From contig CM065295.1 of assembly GCA_032871835.1 (NCBI GenBank), positions 26,174,501-26,238,500 on the forward strand: 64,000 nucleotides of DNA, read 5' to 3'. The notes below the pieces were generated by a model, which made no database searches, was not told the origin of the DNA, and was given only the letters and a program-made list of their open reading frames with translations. Positions 35,194 through 47,528 of this stretch are shown one piece after another. Position 1 is the stretch's first letter. Each line of letters opens with the position of its first letter. This stretch comes from Dipteronia dyeriana (taxonomy: Eukaryota; Streptophyta; Magnoliopsida; Sapindales; Sapindaceae). The translations under genes and the position numbers were made by a program.

Positions 35194-36780
35194 TTGGAAG
35201 ACACAGCAAAACAGTAGGAAAAAAAAAACAATAGGAAAGTTTTATAAAAATCAATCAAAAGGGCCACCTCTAGCTGTGGTTGATCCATTTTGGGAAAATA
35301 AAGTTGTGTTTCCTTGAGTGAAATGAGAATACAAGGCAAGAATATCACCTTCCTTATCGAGTGATGTAATGTCCACCGTCTGATCATGATCTGTGGAGGT
35401 GGGAAAATACATGATAATCAGTAACTGCATCTGCATGTGTGGATCGGATATTCTCCTTTGTTTTGTATTAACCTGGTTTCTCGGCGCAATCTCATCATTG
35501 CATGGAAAAAAATGCACTCTTTATATGGTATTTATGTATTCCAGGTTCCAATTCTACCGTATGTAACTCTTGACCAGGACAAACTACCAATTATTATGGT
35601 CAGTGTCCAAAAAGAGTTACCATATTAATTTGCAGGATCTGTACATGGAAACCTTTTATATAGAAGTTGCTAATATTATGATACGAGAATCATATTATTA
35701 ATTAAGACTTTAAGAGTTTGGAATTAGGACGAACTCTATATATAATATAATATATATAAGGAGTAATACTAGATTGTCTAATAAATTTTTTCAAATTTAA
35801 TGTTTAAATGTGAGTTGTCAACTTCCGCCCACTTACCTCATAATATTATTGTTGATGCACAAAACTTTTCTAACACTAAAGTCAAAGGTAAAACTTGACA
35901 CGTATACGGAGTTTTGACTTATCTTAGCTTTGAAAGGTCAATTGTGCGGTTTGGTCTGACAAGTTAAATTTACATAGGGTGTATGGACAAGGTGTCAGGT
36001 CGTATAGATCCCAAGGGATTTGTGTGGATGCTGGATAAGTATAGTTGATTTTGGGTACCGACTGCGGTTGGTTTTTACACTCTAGGGCCCTCTACAAGAT
36101 AAATAATAAGATATCAAGTATGATCAATAGTAATTTTTTTACCCTCCTCATTTATAAGGAGACATCCGTTATTTATAGGTGGGATAATGCATGAATACTC
36201 TTTTACACCTGAGTGGTAATGTTGTTGTTTTTGGTTTTGATTATTGTGACCTCAGCTTTGGGTGGTGGGTTGGTTCAGGTTCAATGGAGTGTTGAGTTGG
36301 GTTACTTTATGCACGCCGTACACGTGTCCTCTTGAGACCTAAAAAGGTTGACAACCTTGCTGGCCACGGTTTTTGGGCAAGAGGTGACACATGAGGACTA
36401 GAAACATTTACTTACCCTGTAAATTCTTGACCTCGGGACGTCCCAAGCAAGATTGGTGTTGGGCATATTCATCTGGATCGTCCAAGTGAGATGGCCTTCC
36501 GCTTCTTGATAATCGAGTTTCTTCTGGACTCATCTCTTGGGCTTTATCCCATGTAGTCCGTGGAAACCCAAAGTGTCAAACCCAATCTTTTCTAAAGCCT
36601 GAGAAGAGAAGGCTTTGACTAGCCAATAATTCACTAACGTGGAGTGGGATGGTCCCTTGACTTATCATCACTATTGACATGACATTTCAATATGCAAATT
36701 TTCCTTATAACATTTACCCCTTAGCTCTTTGGAAAGGAAGAATTTCCCATCCGGAGAGATAATCCTACCTTGTGCCTCGA
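35194..36780. other. TBL upstream region and intergenic DNA
   Basis: Upstream of the TBL ATG, TATATATAATATAATATATATAAG near 35737 could include a TATA box but is distant. An 88-aa minus-strand frame at 35251-35517 was not recognised. From about 36000 the sequence becomes less AT-rich (CCTTGAC, GGGCC motifs) and may belong to the repeat unit that follows. Confidence 0.4.
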
Positions 36781-36789
36781 GTACTCCAT

Positions 36790-37240
36790 TCGTTGGCCCT
36801 AACAGTGGCCTTTAGGGACTGAGGGTATCCTTACCCATTTGTCGGGCCTGATGGAGGCATTGAAGGACTGATGGTATCCTTTCTCATTCGTTGGGCCTAA
36901 TGGTGGCATTGAAAGAATGATGGTATCCTTATCCATTCGTCGGGCCTGTTGGTGGTGTTGAAAGACTAATGGTATTCTTACCCATTCGTCAGGCCGTATG
37001 GTGGTATTGAAAGACTGATGGTATCTTTATCCATTTGTCGGACCTGTTGGTGTTGTTGAAGGACTAATGGTATCCTTACCCATTTGTCAGGCCAGATGGT
37101 GGTATTGAAGGACTGATGGTATCCTTACCCATTCGTCGGGAATGTTGGTGGTGTTGAAGGACTAATGGTATCCTTACCCATTAGTCAGAACGGATGGTGG
37201 TATTGAAGGACTGATGGTATCATCACCCGTCGTGGCCTGA
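36790..37240. repeat. 49-bp minisatellite with alternating unit types
   Basis: About nine units begin at GTCGGGCCTG-type sites spaced 49 bp (36792, 36841, 36890, 36939 onward). Units alternate between GATGGTGG(C/T)ATTGAAGGACTG and GTTGGTGGTGTTGAAGGACTA, so the real period in most of the array is 98 bp. No protein was recognised. It may be part of an unidentified LTR or other element. Confidence 0.9.
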
Positions 37241-37301
37241 TTGTTTCCCAAGGACACATGTATTTAATGCGAAGTGATGTGTGCTCACGTGTCGTACATT
37301 C

Positions 37302-37980
37302 TGTTGCAACCCAGTTCACTGGTAACGCAACGAAAATATGTTTAATTTTTTTTTATAAAGATCGTAAACGATCTAGGATCAGTGAACTTGGGATCGTAAT
37401 TTTTTGAAACTTATACATATAAAATTATTACAATGATATTGTATATGTATACACAAGAAATTGAAATCAGAAGAAGATGCTAGAACCTTAACAACGTTTG
37501 GAGGTTCCTTCACTTCTTGCAATGCTCCTGGTCTGCACCACTGATCTTTCTAGCTATTCACGGAACTAGTAACTGCGTGTGAGCACGTCACACACTCATA
37601 AACTTAGGAGGATGTAGAGAAACGAAGAAGAAACTATTTCTTCCAAGAGAAAACAACTTAGAACAATTCAATTGTTAAAAATATCTTATTTTTTTTTCTT
37701 TAATGTGTACGAACACACAATTCCAAAAAAAAAAAAAGTTTTGTTTTTCTTTTCTCTTTTATGTATACACCCACATTTGCAAGATACCTGATGCTTTTCA
37801 TGCACACACTAGTTGCATTTAAGCCAATTGTTAACCGATGCGTTTCATGCTCATTCTAATTGCATCAAAATGCAAAAATTGATATGTGCTTTTATTTGTG
37901 TTAGTTTTGATATCTGTTCGTTTTTCAAAAAATTGATAACATCTATTAATTTTTATTTGATCTTAAAACCTTAAAAAAAA
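37302..37980 (-). mobile_element. copia B 3' LTR, left part
   Basis: Begins TGTTGCAACCCAGTTCACTGG and AACGCAACGAAAATATG, the terminal LTR pattern also seen in the solo LTR at 57093 (AAACGCAACGAAAGCG). Interrupted at 37981 by the MULE; the remainder resumes at 54442. Joined length is about 2.0 kb. Confidence 0.7.
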
Positions 37981-38379
37981 GGGTTTTATTGAAAATTAAC
38001 CCATTTGAGAGGTTTAAGTTAACAACTAACCTGTTTTTAAAAAACTTGCAAAACTAACTCATTTGTGATGATTTTGCCCTTTTTTATTTAAAAATTACAT
38101 TCCAAAACCCTCTAAATCCCTCTCCTATTTCAAATCGTGAAACACTCTAAATCCCTCTCCTGTTTCAAATCGATCAAACCGATAGTGAAATTCCGAAATC
38201 CCAAAACTCTCCAGCAGCTCTCGACCAAACCTCTCTCTCAAAATCCCTAATCTCTTTCAAAATCCCTTACATGTCCAAAATCGATCAAACCTCTCTGAAA
38301 TCCCTAATCTATTTCCCTAAACCAGTATCAGAAAACGCAGATTTCATATCCCTAATCTCTTTCCCTCTGTCTCTGACTT

Positions 38380-38590
38380 TAATTGAAGGTTGAAGATGAC
38401 AACGGAAGGTTGAAGACGACCAGAAGGCTTACTGGTTTACTGCGCGATGGAAGGTTGAAGACGACGAGGGCATGACGGAAGGTTGAAGAAGAAGACGGTG
38501 CGTCGGAAGGTTAAAGACGACGACGATGCGAATGGAAGGTTGAAGTCCACGACTAAAGGACGAAAGCTTGAACACGATTGAAGGTAATAG
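38380..38590 (+). repeat. GGAAGGTTGAAGACGAC repeats near the MULE left end
   Basis: GGAAGGTTGAAGA(C/T)GA recurs six to seven times with 20-35 bp spacing, followed by GATTGAAGGTAATAG, which looks like a splice donor. The region may be the 5' UTR that came with the VOZ1 fragment. Confidence 0.7.
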
Positions 38591-39028
38591 TTCTTGAATT
38601 TTTGAATTATTATTTGTGAGGTTGAACCCTAATTATTTTTATTTTGAAATATTTGTGAATTTAACAAGTGTATTTTTGATAGAATTTTGGAGACAGCTAG
38701 AACCATCCCAGACAATTGGGTTTTTGTTTTTCTCTCTTTATTTTTTTATTTTTAATTTCAGATTCAAAGTTGTGAAAATTTTATTGGGTTAGTTTCTAAA
38801 ATCTGGGATGTTTGGTGTATGATTTTGCATGTATATGTGCATAATCTCAGTTGGTTTGATTTTAATTTGTTTTTTTTCCTGTGTGTGTTTTATGTGTTAG
38901 GGAAATTGGGGTTCTTTTTTAATATATGCCTCTGAAATTTAAACATAATTAACTTGCAAATTTGTTTTTGGCTACCTAATTTTTTCTGGGATGATATCAA
39001 ATTGGCTCTTTTTGATTCTGAATTGCAG

Positions 39029-39830
39029 GGGGACTTAAAAAAGGGAGTGTCATGATAGGGAAGGGCTCTAAGACTAATGCAAGTCAGCATCGTACAAACT
39101 TTTCAATGACAAAGCGAATAATCGAGTGGATGATCTACGAGGTATGTTCGTGGATCTACAATAGGCGAGAAAAGAGATCCGTGAAGCTGACGTGGTTTTC
39201 CTTGAAGAACAAGTTCATCAGATGCTCCATGAATGAAAATCCGAACTCAATGAGCCCTCTCCTGCTTCTTCTTTGCAACAAGTATAACTATGATCCCATT
39301 TTTAGTACTTGAATACATTGTCTAGATTGTTTGTATATATGTATATATGTAGGTGAAACACATGATTTGTAGTTATAAATCATGGATATTATAAGGTTAT
39401 GGTTTTTCATTATTTTTCTTGGGTTGCTTATATTTATATGTTGTTGTTTGTCTGACATCAAGTGAAGTTAATATGTATTTGCATGTAATTGAAACATGTG
39501 AAATGCAGTAGATATGAGTGGTTTTAGCTCTAAAGGTATGACTTTGGATGGTTTGTGGGAGATTACAAGACGATAGTCCTACATCAGATTAGTTTTTCTT
39601 GAGTATTAATTTCATATTGATGCATATCAAGAATTCTAATTTGCATATTGGTGAATGTGCATGTATGGCTTATCTATAACTTGTGTTATGTTTTGTGATT
39701 TTTATGGGAGATATAAGGTGAAACTGTGAATTATGATCTTCATGGTTGATTACAGGATGGAAGTCTCTGGTCATTTTCATCAGACATTTGTCGGCTGTTG
39801 TAGCTTCGTGAGGAGGTAGATGATGCCACT
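39029..39830 (+). pseudogene. VOZ1: VOZ1 transcription factor fragment captured in the MULE
   Basis: After an AG acceptor (39027-39028), ATG 39052 starts MIGKGSKTN, the N-terminus of VOZ1 NAC-related zinc-finger transcription factors. In a second frame the exon reads NNRVDDLRGMFVDLQ, stop, ARKEIREADVVFLEEQVHQM, stop, KSELNEPSPASSLQQ, ending at a GT donor (39282). The next exon (39756 on) reads DGSLWSFSSDICRLL, stop, LREEVDDATI. The host intron between is retained. The DNA-binding half is absent. Frameshifts and stops make it a pseudogene, but it retains exon-intron structure as in Pack-MULE captures. Confidence 0.85.
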
Positions 39831-40460
39831 ATATTCATCAGACATTTATCGGTTGAATAGAGTCTACAAATTTACTTTCCATGGTAAAGGTAAGGTCTTT
39901 ACGGTCTCTTTCGTACACTTACCCTCTCACAATGTGTTTATATATAACGTTATAAATAGTATACAATTGGTGGTATTATTGAATTGAATACGAGGGATGA
40001 TACATGTGTGATGATGTGTATAGTTGGTGTCTAACTGTGAAAGATTTGTGCCAAGATTCTCCTGACATCACTTTATGGAAAAATTAATATCAAAACAAAT
40101 GTTAACAGCTTGCCTTAACTTTCTATCTGTTCGACGGAGTTGATAACTATCTCTCTCTATAAATATATATACCTGTATATATTGCTTTTCTTCTTATTTA
40201 TTAAATGTTAAATCTCTCTTTTGTGTTGTATTTTCATGTCTAATTATAATATATTTTTGGTGGTTCTTTTTGGGTTGATCGGACGTGAATGCTGATACCT
40301 GTCTAGCTATTGTCTCTCTGCAGTATCTAATTACATCAAAGCACATTTTGGTATATATAAAGGTGGACTTCTTCTCTAAAAGGTAGCTACCTAGTTTGTG
40401 GGATTTGAATTTGAATAATAATTTGGAGATTTAAAATCTCAATCGTTAATTTATCAAAAA

Positions 40461-40463
<3 letters not shown>

Positions 40464-40492
<29 letters not shown>
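40464..40492. repeat. (AT)n microsatellite
   Basis: About fourteen AT units inside the MULE. Confidence 0.9.
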
Positions 40493-40495
<3 letters not shown>

Positions 40496-40827
40496 TACTA
40501 TGGAATTCATTGTACTGCTAAAATTCTAATTTACTTTTAATAGAGTTTTTCAAAAATTTTCATTATTTTCTATCTCTTAAAAAGATTAAGCAGAAGTTGA
40601 AGTCCAAAGTTCCAAACCTCATTTGGTTACATCACAGTGGAGTGGGTTAGCAAAGCCAAAGCTGATTTAGTGGTACTTTTAACGTTCTTTGTCCTTTTTA
40701 AACATTTTTAATTTAAATTGGACCCTGTTGTATAACTACTTTAATTGGTTCAAGGGGAAAGATGAGAGTTGATTCATTTATAGATATATCATAATTGAAA
40801 GGAGAGTTTTTTGGTGTATAAAAACAG

Positions 40828-40904
40828 ATTCCAGATTTTGTTTCGGCTGCATGTCGCGCACCTGCTGATGTTAGGATTCGCTCTGCTTGTGTCACCAACT
40901 TCAG
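40828..40904 (+). other. possible captured exon of unknown origin
   Basis: A 77-bp block bounded by AG and GTAAGC encodes PDFVSAACRAPADVRIRSAC and VTNFR in one open frame. It is more GC-rich than its surroundings. The family was not recognised, and it may be another captured host fragment. Confidence 0.35.
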
Positions 40905-41218
40905 GTAAGCATTTTTATTTGAATTTATATTGCCTTCTGTAACTTTATTATTTACTTTTAAAAAGTGTCTTTCAGTCTATCTACATCCAATATAAAAAGT
41001 GACTTCATTTATACGGAATATGTCATGGCTGCTGCGAATAATCATCGTTCAATAGTTTGACAGGTGGATTTCTGTGTTGATATTTTCTTGAAGGAGTCAT
41101 GTTCTCTAACAGTCCAACTGTTTTAGAATGGTAGTAATACCTCGAATTTAGTGGTATTGTTGAATTTGAATTCACTGATCATTTAAACTACCCATGAATT
41201 ATTCTGGTTAGTGAAATT

Positions 41219-42823
41219 TGAAACAAATAATATGGTGTGTAATATTAATCTAGAGGGGGGGGGGGGGGGGGGTGAATAGATTTTAATTAACTTTTACCCA
41301 ATTTTCGTTAACAGTCAAGTTGACGAAAATACCCCTATTTAGTTACAAAGATACCACAAGTGTAATAAATGCGGAAATAGTAAAAACACTTGAGATATAC
41401 GTGGAAACCCTCTAAATGGAAAAAACCACAGGCTGATGAGTGCGCCACACTAGAACCTCGAATCCACTAATGATAAAGGAATTATGCCCTAATCCCGGTT
41501 TAATCCTTCACCACTACCTAATCTCGGTATAAGTGAACCTAGTTCATCATGCTTGTGCTTTAAGCTACCTACTCCCGGAAGCAACACTAGTCTTACTTCT
41601 CAATGAAGAGATAAAGTGTCCTAAATGAATATATGATGATATTCAATGGACAAACAAGGCTAGGAGACCCTATATGCTTATCTAGGATAATGAGATGACA
41701 ATTAATACAATCCTAGATATCAAGTGCTAAATGACATGTTCAAAAACCTATCTAAACATAGATCAATCAATCCTATGAAGCTATCACAATACAACACTCA
41801 ACCATGTCATCACAACAATCTCTAATTTGTATTTAAAAATATTCTAAGAGAATACAATTAATTAAAGAGATGATTTAGTAGGCAAAACACTTAACTTGTA
41901 AGAAGATAGTGAAGAACTTACCAAACAAGATGTGATGAAGCAGCCCTTTCCATTTATGCGCTCTAAATGAACTTAGATGATGCAAGATGAAGATTTAATG
42001 CTCATGGAAATGCTTTGAGTGATTAAAAATGAGTTCTTGGAAGTGTTTTTCCTTTGAAATGTGTTCTTAGGAAGAAATGTGATATTCTGAACTCATACAC
42101 GACCTTAAGGCATTGAGTTATATATATATATAAGATCCAATCAAAGTGAGGTCGTTTTGGAAAAAATATTCCAGCTTCCTCTGGGTGCACTGGTGACGTG
42201 CACTGGTCAAGCAACGCACCACCAGCGCATAACCTATTTTTAAAACAGGCGCTGGTCGAGTGGCACATCCCAGTAGCACAACACAAGAGCAGATTCTCTA
42301 GGAAGTTTGCGCTGGTGAGGCTGCGCTAGACGAGTAGCGCACCACCAGTGCACACCCATATTTTTCAACTAAGTGCGGGTGCAGTAGCGCAGCTCAGTCG
42401 CGCATGACTAGCGGCGGTCCACTGTGAATGTTGCGTTGGTGAGGTGCGCTGGTCGAGTAGCGCACCACCAGGGCAAGACCTATTTTTCAACACTCAAATG
42501 CAAAAAACAATAAGTTCAAGAGTGATGAAATTGCATCCTATTTTAATGCCTAGAATGACATACAACTTTCATAGCAAGATGCAAATAGGTCAACAAGAGT
42601 CATTTAAACTAAAATGCACATAAGAAAACACTCAACATATAAGATCAAGAGTTATGCATGAATATGTGAGTGTGTGCAACTATCTCTTCAAAGTAAGTAA
42701 GCACAAGAATTTTACCTTTGGTGCTTCTCCTCTTGAGGTCTTGAGAGCTTAAGCTACCCTAACATGAACCCCAACAATGTGGTTGTTCACGAAATAAGCC
42801 AATCAATAAATGAGGACTTTTCA
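41219..42823 (-). repeat. copia A 3' LTR
   Basis: In element sense starts TGAAAAGTCCTC and ends TTATTTGTTTCA (TG...CA). Contains an 18-base G run (plus strand 41255-41272), a TATA-rich tract near 42117-42133 (promoter) and GC-rich repeats (42170-42490). 1605 bp. Confidence 0.93.
42170..42490. repeat. GC-rich inverted/tandem motifs within the copia A LTR
   Basis: GCGCTGGTGAGGTGCGCTGG and GAGTAGCGCACCACCAG recur in three diverged blocks of roughly 100-120 bp, each followed by CCTATTTTTCAA-type sequence. GCGCTGGT pairs with ACCAGCGC, giving strong local hairpins downstream of the LTR TATA. The same block is in the other LTR at 50270-50590. Confidence 0.85.
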
Positions 42824-42837
42824 ATCTCCCCCTTTGG
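42824..42837 (-). other. copia A polypurine tract
   Basis: In element sense CCAAAGGGGGAGAT directly precedes the 3' LTR. A second copy stands at 50921-50934 beside the inner LTR, the mark of the extra unit. Confidence 0.85.
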
Positions 42838-44035
42838 CTATTTCGTGACAAAACCACCACTCACATTGATTCTTACAAAACAAAAATAGAATAAAAAACA
42901 CCGAGAAGATATTCTACATTACAAAGAGATAATCATAAAAAAAACTTCAAGTCTTCAATCTCTTGTAGAATTATCAACCCTACACACAAGGCAAGCACAA
43001 ATATTTTTTTCCCAAACCAAGTGCATGTGAGATGATCAAGTGAATATAAAACAAAAGCATTTGCATTTAGAAATATGAGTATGATATCATGAAATGCTCA
43101 TGCAATGCTCCCCCTCAACGGGTTACTCCCCCTACTTGCAATGCAATGCTCCCCCTCAAAGCCAACACATGCTACTCCCCTAATAAGTCAATGCTACTCC
43201 CTTTTTTTGTCATGATATAGGCAAAGGAGAAGTTTCCAACCGGGTCACTCAAGGCAAAGAAAGAGAAGAGCATACAAGATTGTTGCATAATTATATAAGG
43301 CACATTTATGCAATCTCAATTGATAGGAGAGACATAAGGAGATTTATTTGAAAAAAAAAATGTGTGAATCAAAAATGCTTTGCATATAAGACATGTTGCA
43401 TTCAAGTCCAAAAATAATGGTATTTGGCAAAGCAAATGACAACGGTTTCCAATATAATTCAAACCAATTTCACCATTTGTCATGAGAGAAGCAAGGATAT
43501 AGAGTTCTTATAAATATCAAGTTTTAAAGGCACTATATCCAACTTTAAAAGCTAAACAAGACATGAGCAACTTTGCACCCTATTTGATTTTTCCGGGAGG
43601 ATACCCGTATGATAATAGTGATGTTCAACTAATAAAGAAAGAGAGACATTGATTACACATTTTAGTCTCACTAGTATTTCCACACAATGTGTTGCATTTA
43701 ACACAATCAACAAATCATGCTTTATCATTTTTCGTTAGCATGTCATTTAAGAATCATTATGTCATAGAGATAATTATAGGTCATTCAAACATGTACTTCC
43801 AATGTATATCTCCTAGTCCAAAAATGCATGTTTGAACATAAATATGACATGGATTGTAATCAAAGCAATGTTCACACTTATTTAAGAAAATACAATATAC
43901 TATAAGTGCAACTAAGATACTCAAGCAATCAATAAAGAGGCATAAACATATTTTTAAGAAAAAAGTTGCATGCAACAAGTATACAATAGCTCTCTTTGCT
44001 TGAGTTCCCCATATGGGGTCAAAGACCACAACACA
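42838..44035 (-). other. copia A region between pol and 3' LTR
   Basis: About 1.2 kb with no long open frame and repeated ATGCTCCCCCTCAA/GCTACTCCC motifs. In Sire relatives this position can hold an env-like ORF; none is recognisable here. Confidence 0.6.
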
Positions 44036-45161
44036 TCACTCCATTAAACAAATCCCAATAGATCTACTAAGAGTCTTGAATCGAGTAGCATCTAAGGGTT
44101 TAGTAAATAAATCCGCTAGTTGATCATTTGTACCTACATGCTCAAGTACAGTGCATTTGCTCTTAACTAGTTCTCTAATGAAATGATGACGGATGTCAAT
44201 ATGCTTAGTCCTAGAATGCTGAACCGGATTCTTTGAAATGTTAATTGCACTCATGTTATCATAAAAGAGAGTAAGAGTACCTTGATTGAATCAATAGTCG
44301 ACTAGCATTTGTTTCATCCAAAGGAGTTGTGTGCATCCACTCCCAGCAGCAATGTATTCAGTCTCAGCCGTGGAAAAGGAAATCGAATTTTGCTTCTTGC
44401 AAAACCAAGAGACAAGGTTGTTCCCAAGGAAAAAGCAACCGTCCGATGTACTTTTCCTATCAACATAATTTCCTGCCCAATCTGCATCACTAAAGCCTAC
44501 AAGGCTAGCATTAGTGTCAAAAGAGTACCAAATCCCATAGTTGGACGTCCCATTCACATATCGAATGATTCTCTTAACAGAAGAGAGATGGGACTCCTTA
44601 GGATCCTCTTGGTACCTAGCACACACACCCACACTAAAGGAGATATCGGGCCTACTTGCGGTCAAATAGAGCAAGCTACCAATCATGCCACGATATAAAG
44701 TTTAGTCCACACTTTTACCACTAGCATCCTTGCTTAGCATCAAAGTGGTACTCATGGGTGTATCACAATGTTTGGCACTTTCAAGGCCAAATTTATTTAC
44801 TAGATTTTTGGCATATTTAGCTTGAGATATTAAAATCCCATCATCCATTTGCTTAATTTGTAAACCTAGAAAGTAACCCAACTCACCAACAAGACTCATC
44901 TCAAATTCATGAGACATGACATTAACAAATTGTTAGATTTTGGTGTCATTGGTGGAGCCAAAGACTGTATTTTTTCTTGATGAATAGAGTCTTGTCAACA
45001 CTACCCCTAGTGTAGCCATAATCTATGAGATATTGGGTGAGACGCTCATACCAAGCCCTTGGTGTTTGTTTCAACCCATATAAAGCCTTTTTGAGATGAT
45101 AGACATGATTAGGGTGGTGAGGATCTACAAACCCTTTGGGTTGCTCAACAAATACTTCCTC
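44036..45161 (-). pseudogene. copia A RT 3' part and RNase H, YVDD lost
   Basis: After the TAA at 45160-45162, RT continues [19 protein letters not shown] and [17 protein letters not shown]. Near 44960 the frame jumps from TLFIKKK directly to a segment matching FGSTNDT, so the stretch that holds the catalytic YVDD is missing and the frame shifts. Then MSHEFEMSLVGELGYFLGLQ, a stop at 44702, RNase H with LTASRPDISFSVGVCARYQ and TAETEYIAAGSGCTQLLW, a stop at 44291, and SRTKHIDIRHHFIRELV to the end. The active-site loss is independent of the stops. Confidence 0.9.
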
Positions 45162-47528
45162 TTACAAGAAACCATTGAGGAAGGCACTCTTAACATCCAT
45201 TTGATATAATTTGAACTTGTGCAAATAAGAAATGGATAAAAGAAGCCTAATGGACTCAATCCTAGCAACGGGAGCAAATGTCTCCTCAAAGTCAATACCC
45301 TCAATTTGAGAGTATCCTTGTGCTACAAGCCTAGCCTTGTTTCGCACAATGTTGCCATCCTCATCGGATTTGTTCCTATATACCCACTTGGTACCTATCA
45401 TATTGGTGTTCTTGGGCTTAGGAACTAGAGTCCAAACCGCATTCCTTTCAAATTGGTTAAGCTCTTCTTGCACGACAAGAACCCAAAATTCATATTTTAA
45501 GGCTTCATCAATTTTCTTGGGTTCTACTTGAGAGGTGTAGCAAGTGTAGCTAATAAGATTAGCCATTTGACGCCTAGTCCTAACACCCTCACTAACTTCA
45601 CCAATAATGTCATATTTGTCATGAAGTTTCCTAACCCATGAAGCAGGTTCTTTTGAGCCCAAGTGAGGAATCCTATCACTAAGTTGTGCTATGTCATCAT
45701 CAAGACTAGCCTTTTCAACATTAGAGATATCAACTACTTTCTCCAAAGGGGAGTCATCAACTAAATCTACCTCCTCCTCATGGTCATTAGTTTTGAGCCT
45801 AGTATCATCAATGACAACATTAGATGATTCCATTACGGTCATAGTTCTTAGATTAAAAACTCTATAGGCTCTACTATTCAAGGCATAACCAATGAAGATA
45901 CCTTCATCACTCTTAGCATCAAATTTGCCAAGTTGATCACGGTCATTCAAAATGTAGCATTTTCTTCCAAAAGTGTGGAAGTAGCTAACAATTGGCTTCC
46001 TACCTTTCCATAACTCATAAGAGGTTTGCCTAGTGTGGGGCCTAAGGAAGACTCTATTTCCTATGTAGCAAGCCGTATTGACAGCTTCGGCCCAAAGATT
46101 TCTAGGGACATTGTTGCTAAGCAACATCACACGGGCCATTTCTTGAAGAACCCTATTTTTCCTCTCAACAACTCCATTTTGTTGAGGTGTTCTAGGAGCC
46201 GAAAACTCATGAGAAATGCCTAGACTATTGTAAAAGTTTTCAAAATGAGCATTCTCAAATTCTTTCCCATGGTCACTCCTAATTCTCTTAATGCTTTTAA
46301 TCTTAGAGTTCATTTCATTTTGAATTTTAGAGCAAAATATTTTAAACTTATCAAAAGTTTCAGATTTTTTTCTAAGGAAATAGGTCCATGTGTACCTAGA
46401 GAAGTCATCTACACACACAAAAATGTATCTCTTTCCACCTAAACTCTCGGTTTGCATAGGACCCATAAGATCCATGTGGAGAAGCTCTAGAGGTTCTTTG
46501 GTGGTTATATACTTGCCCTTTTTGTGCATACTTTTGGTTTGCTTCCCTTGTTGGCAAGGTCCACAAACACCATTAACCTTTTTCCCAAGCTTGGGAAGGC
46601 CTCGCACAACATTGAACTTATCTAAGATTTTTAGATCCCTAAAGTTCATGTGACCAAGTCTCTCATGCCACAACTCCATTTGTTCATCCTTGGACACATT
46701 ACAAGACACACTTCTAGCTTCAAGACAATAACAATTGTCACTAGACCTCATACCTTTTAACAAGGTTTGTCCATTAGGCAATAGGATAGAACAATCATTT
46801 TTCCTAAACAAGACGGAGAGTCCATCATCACTAAGATGTGAAATGCTTATCAAATTGGCTTTTAGGCCATCAACATACAAAGCATTGGACAAAGAAGGTA
46901 ATCCGAGAATGGAAATGGTTCCCTTTCCTTTGACCTTCTTTTTGGATCCATCACCAAATGTGACATTTCCTCCCTCCTCCATCATAGGAGTCTCAAAAAA
47001 ACTCTTATTTCCAGTCATGTGCCTAGAGCACCCACTATCCAAATACCAAAAATCACATGAAAGAGCTTTCAAGGCAATTTGTGCAACATGGCAAATGTGT
47101 TCATCCTTTATAATCCACCTAGGTGCAGTATTTTTCTTCCTAGTGGTCAATGATACATGGGCTCTAAATGTCCTAGGATCATGCAAAGGTGTTCCACTCT
47201 TCCTAGTGACATGTATCATGGCTCTAGGTTTCTTAGGATCATGCATCATGGCTCTAGATGTCTTAGGATCATGCTTCATGGCTCTAGCCTTTTTCTTTTC
47301 TATCATGCTTTCAATCCTACACAATTTGATATATCTAAAGCAATTTGGTCTAATGTGACCATCAATACCACAAAAATGACATGTAGGTAAGAAGTTAGGA
47401 ATTATACCATATCTTTGAGGATGCATAGGAGCCTTCCCATGTCTTTGTGGTTGTCTTGCTTGTTGTTGAGGAGCTTTCCTTCTTTGTTGTTGAGCAAGAC
47501 TTGATTGCTTCCTTGGTTGATCTTGCAT
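45162..47528 (-). pseudogene. copia A protease, integrase and RT 5' part
   Basis: A 788-aa frame. Basic Gln-rich start, zinc knuckle [14 protein letters not shown], tandem RAMxHDPK peptides, protease [14 protein letters not shown] (Asp-Ser-Gly), GAG-pre-integrase [18 protein letters not shown], and integrase core with Asp in LLHMDLMGP, Asp in [13 protein letters not shown] and Glu in [14 protein letters not shown] begins [20 protein letters not shown] and [20 protein letters not shown], ending [11 protein letters not shown] at a TAA that replaces one codon of the usual NG-x-EEVFV stretch. It is in a different frame from gag. Confidence 0.93.
47145..47305 (-). repeat. 27-30-bp tandem repeat coding RAMxHDPK peptides
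   Basis: Plus-strand motif CATGGCTCTAG(A/G)(T/C)xTCTTAGGATCATG repeats four to five times, coding degenerate RAM-x-HDPK-x units between the zinc knuckle and the protease of copia A. Confidence 0.85.

Noticed and set aside
35251..35517. 88-aa minus-strand frame upstream of TBL
   Set aside because: No recognised domain; the TBL reading frame is complete without it. It might be 5' UTR.
42023..42286. 87-aa minus-strand frame, repeated at 50120-50383
   Set aside because: It lies in both copia A LTRs and follows the GC-rich motifs; an LTR shadow, not a gene.
42838..44035. env-like ORF of a Sire element
   Set aside because: No frame longer than about 85 aa and no membrane-protein pattern.
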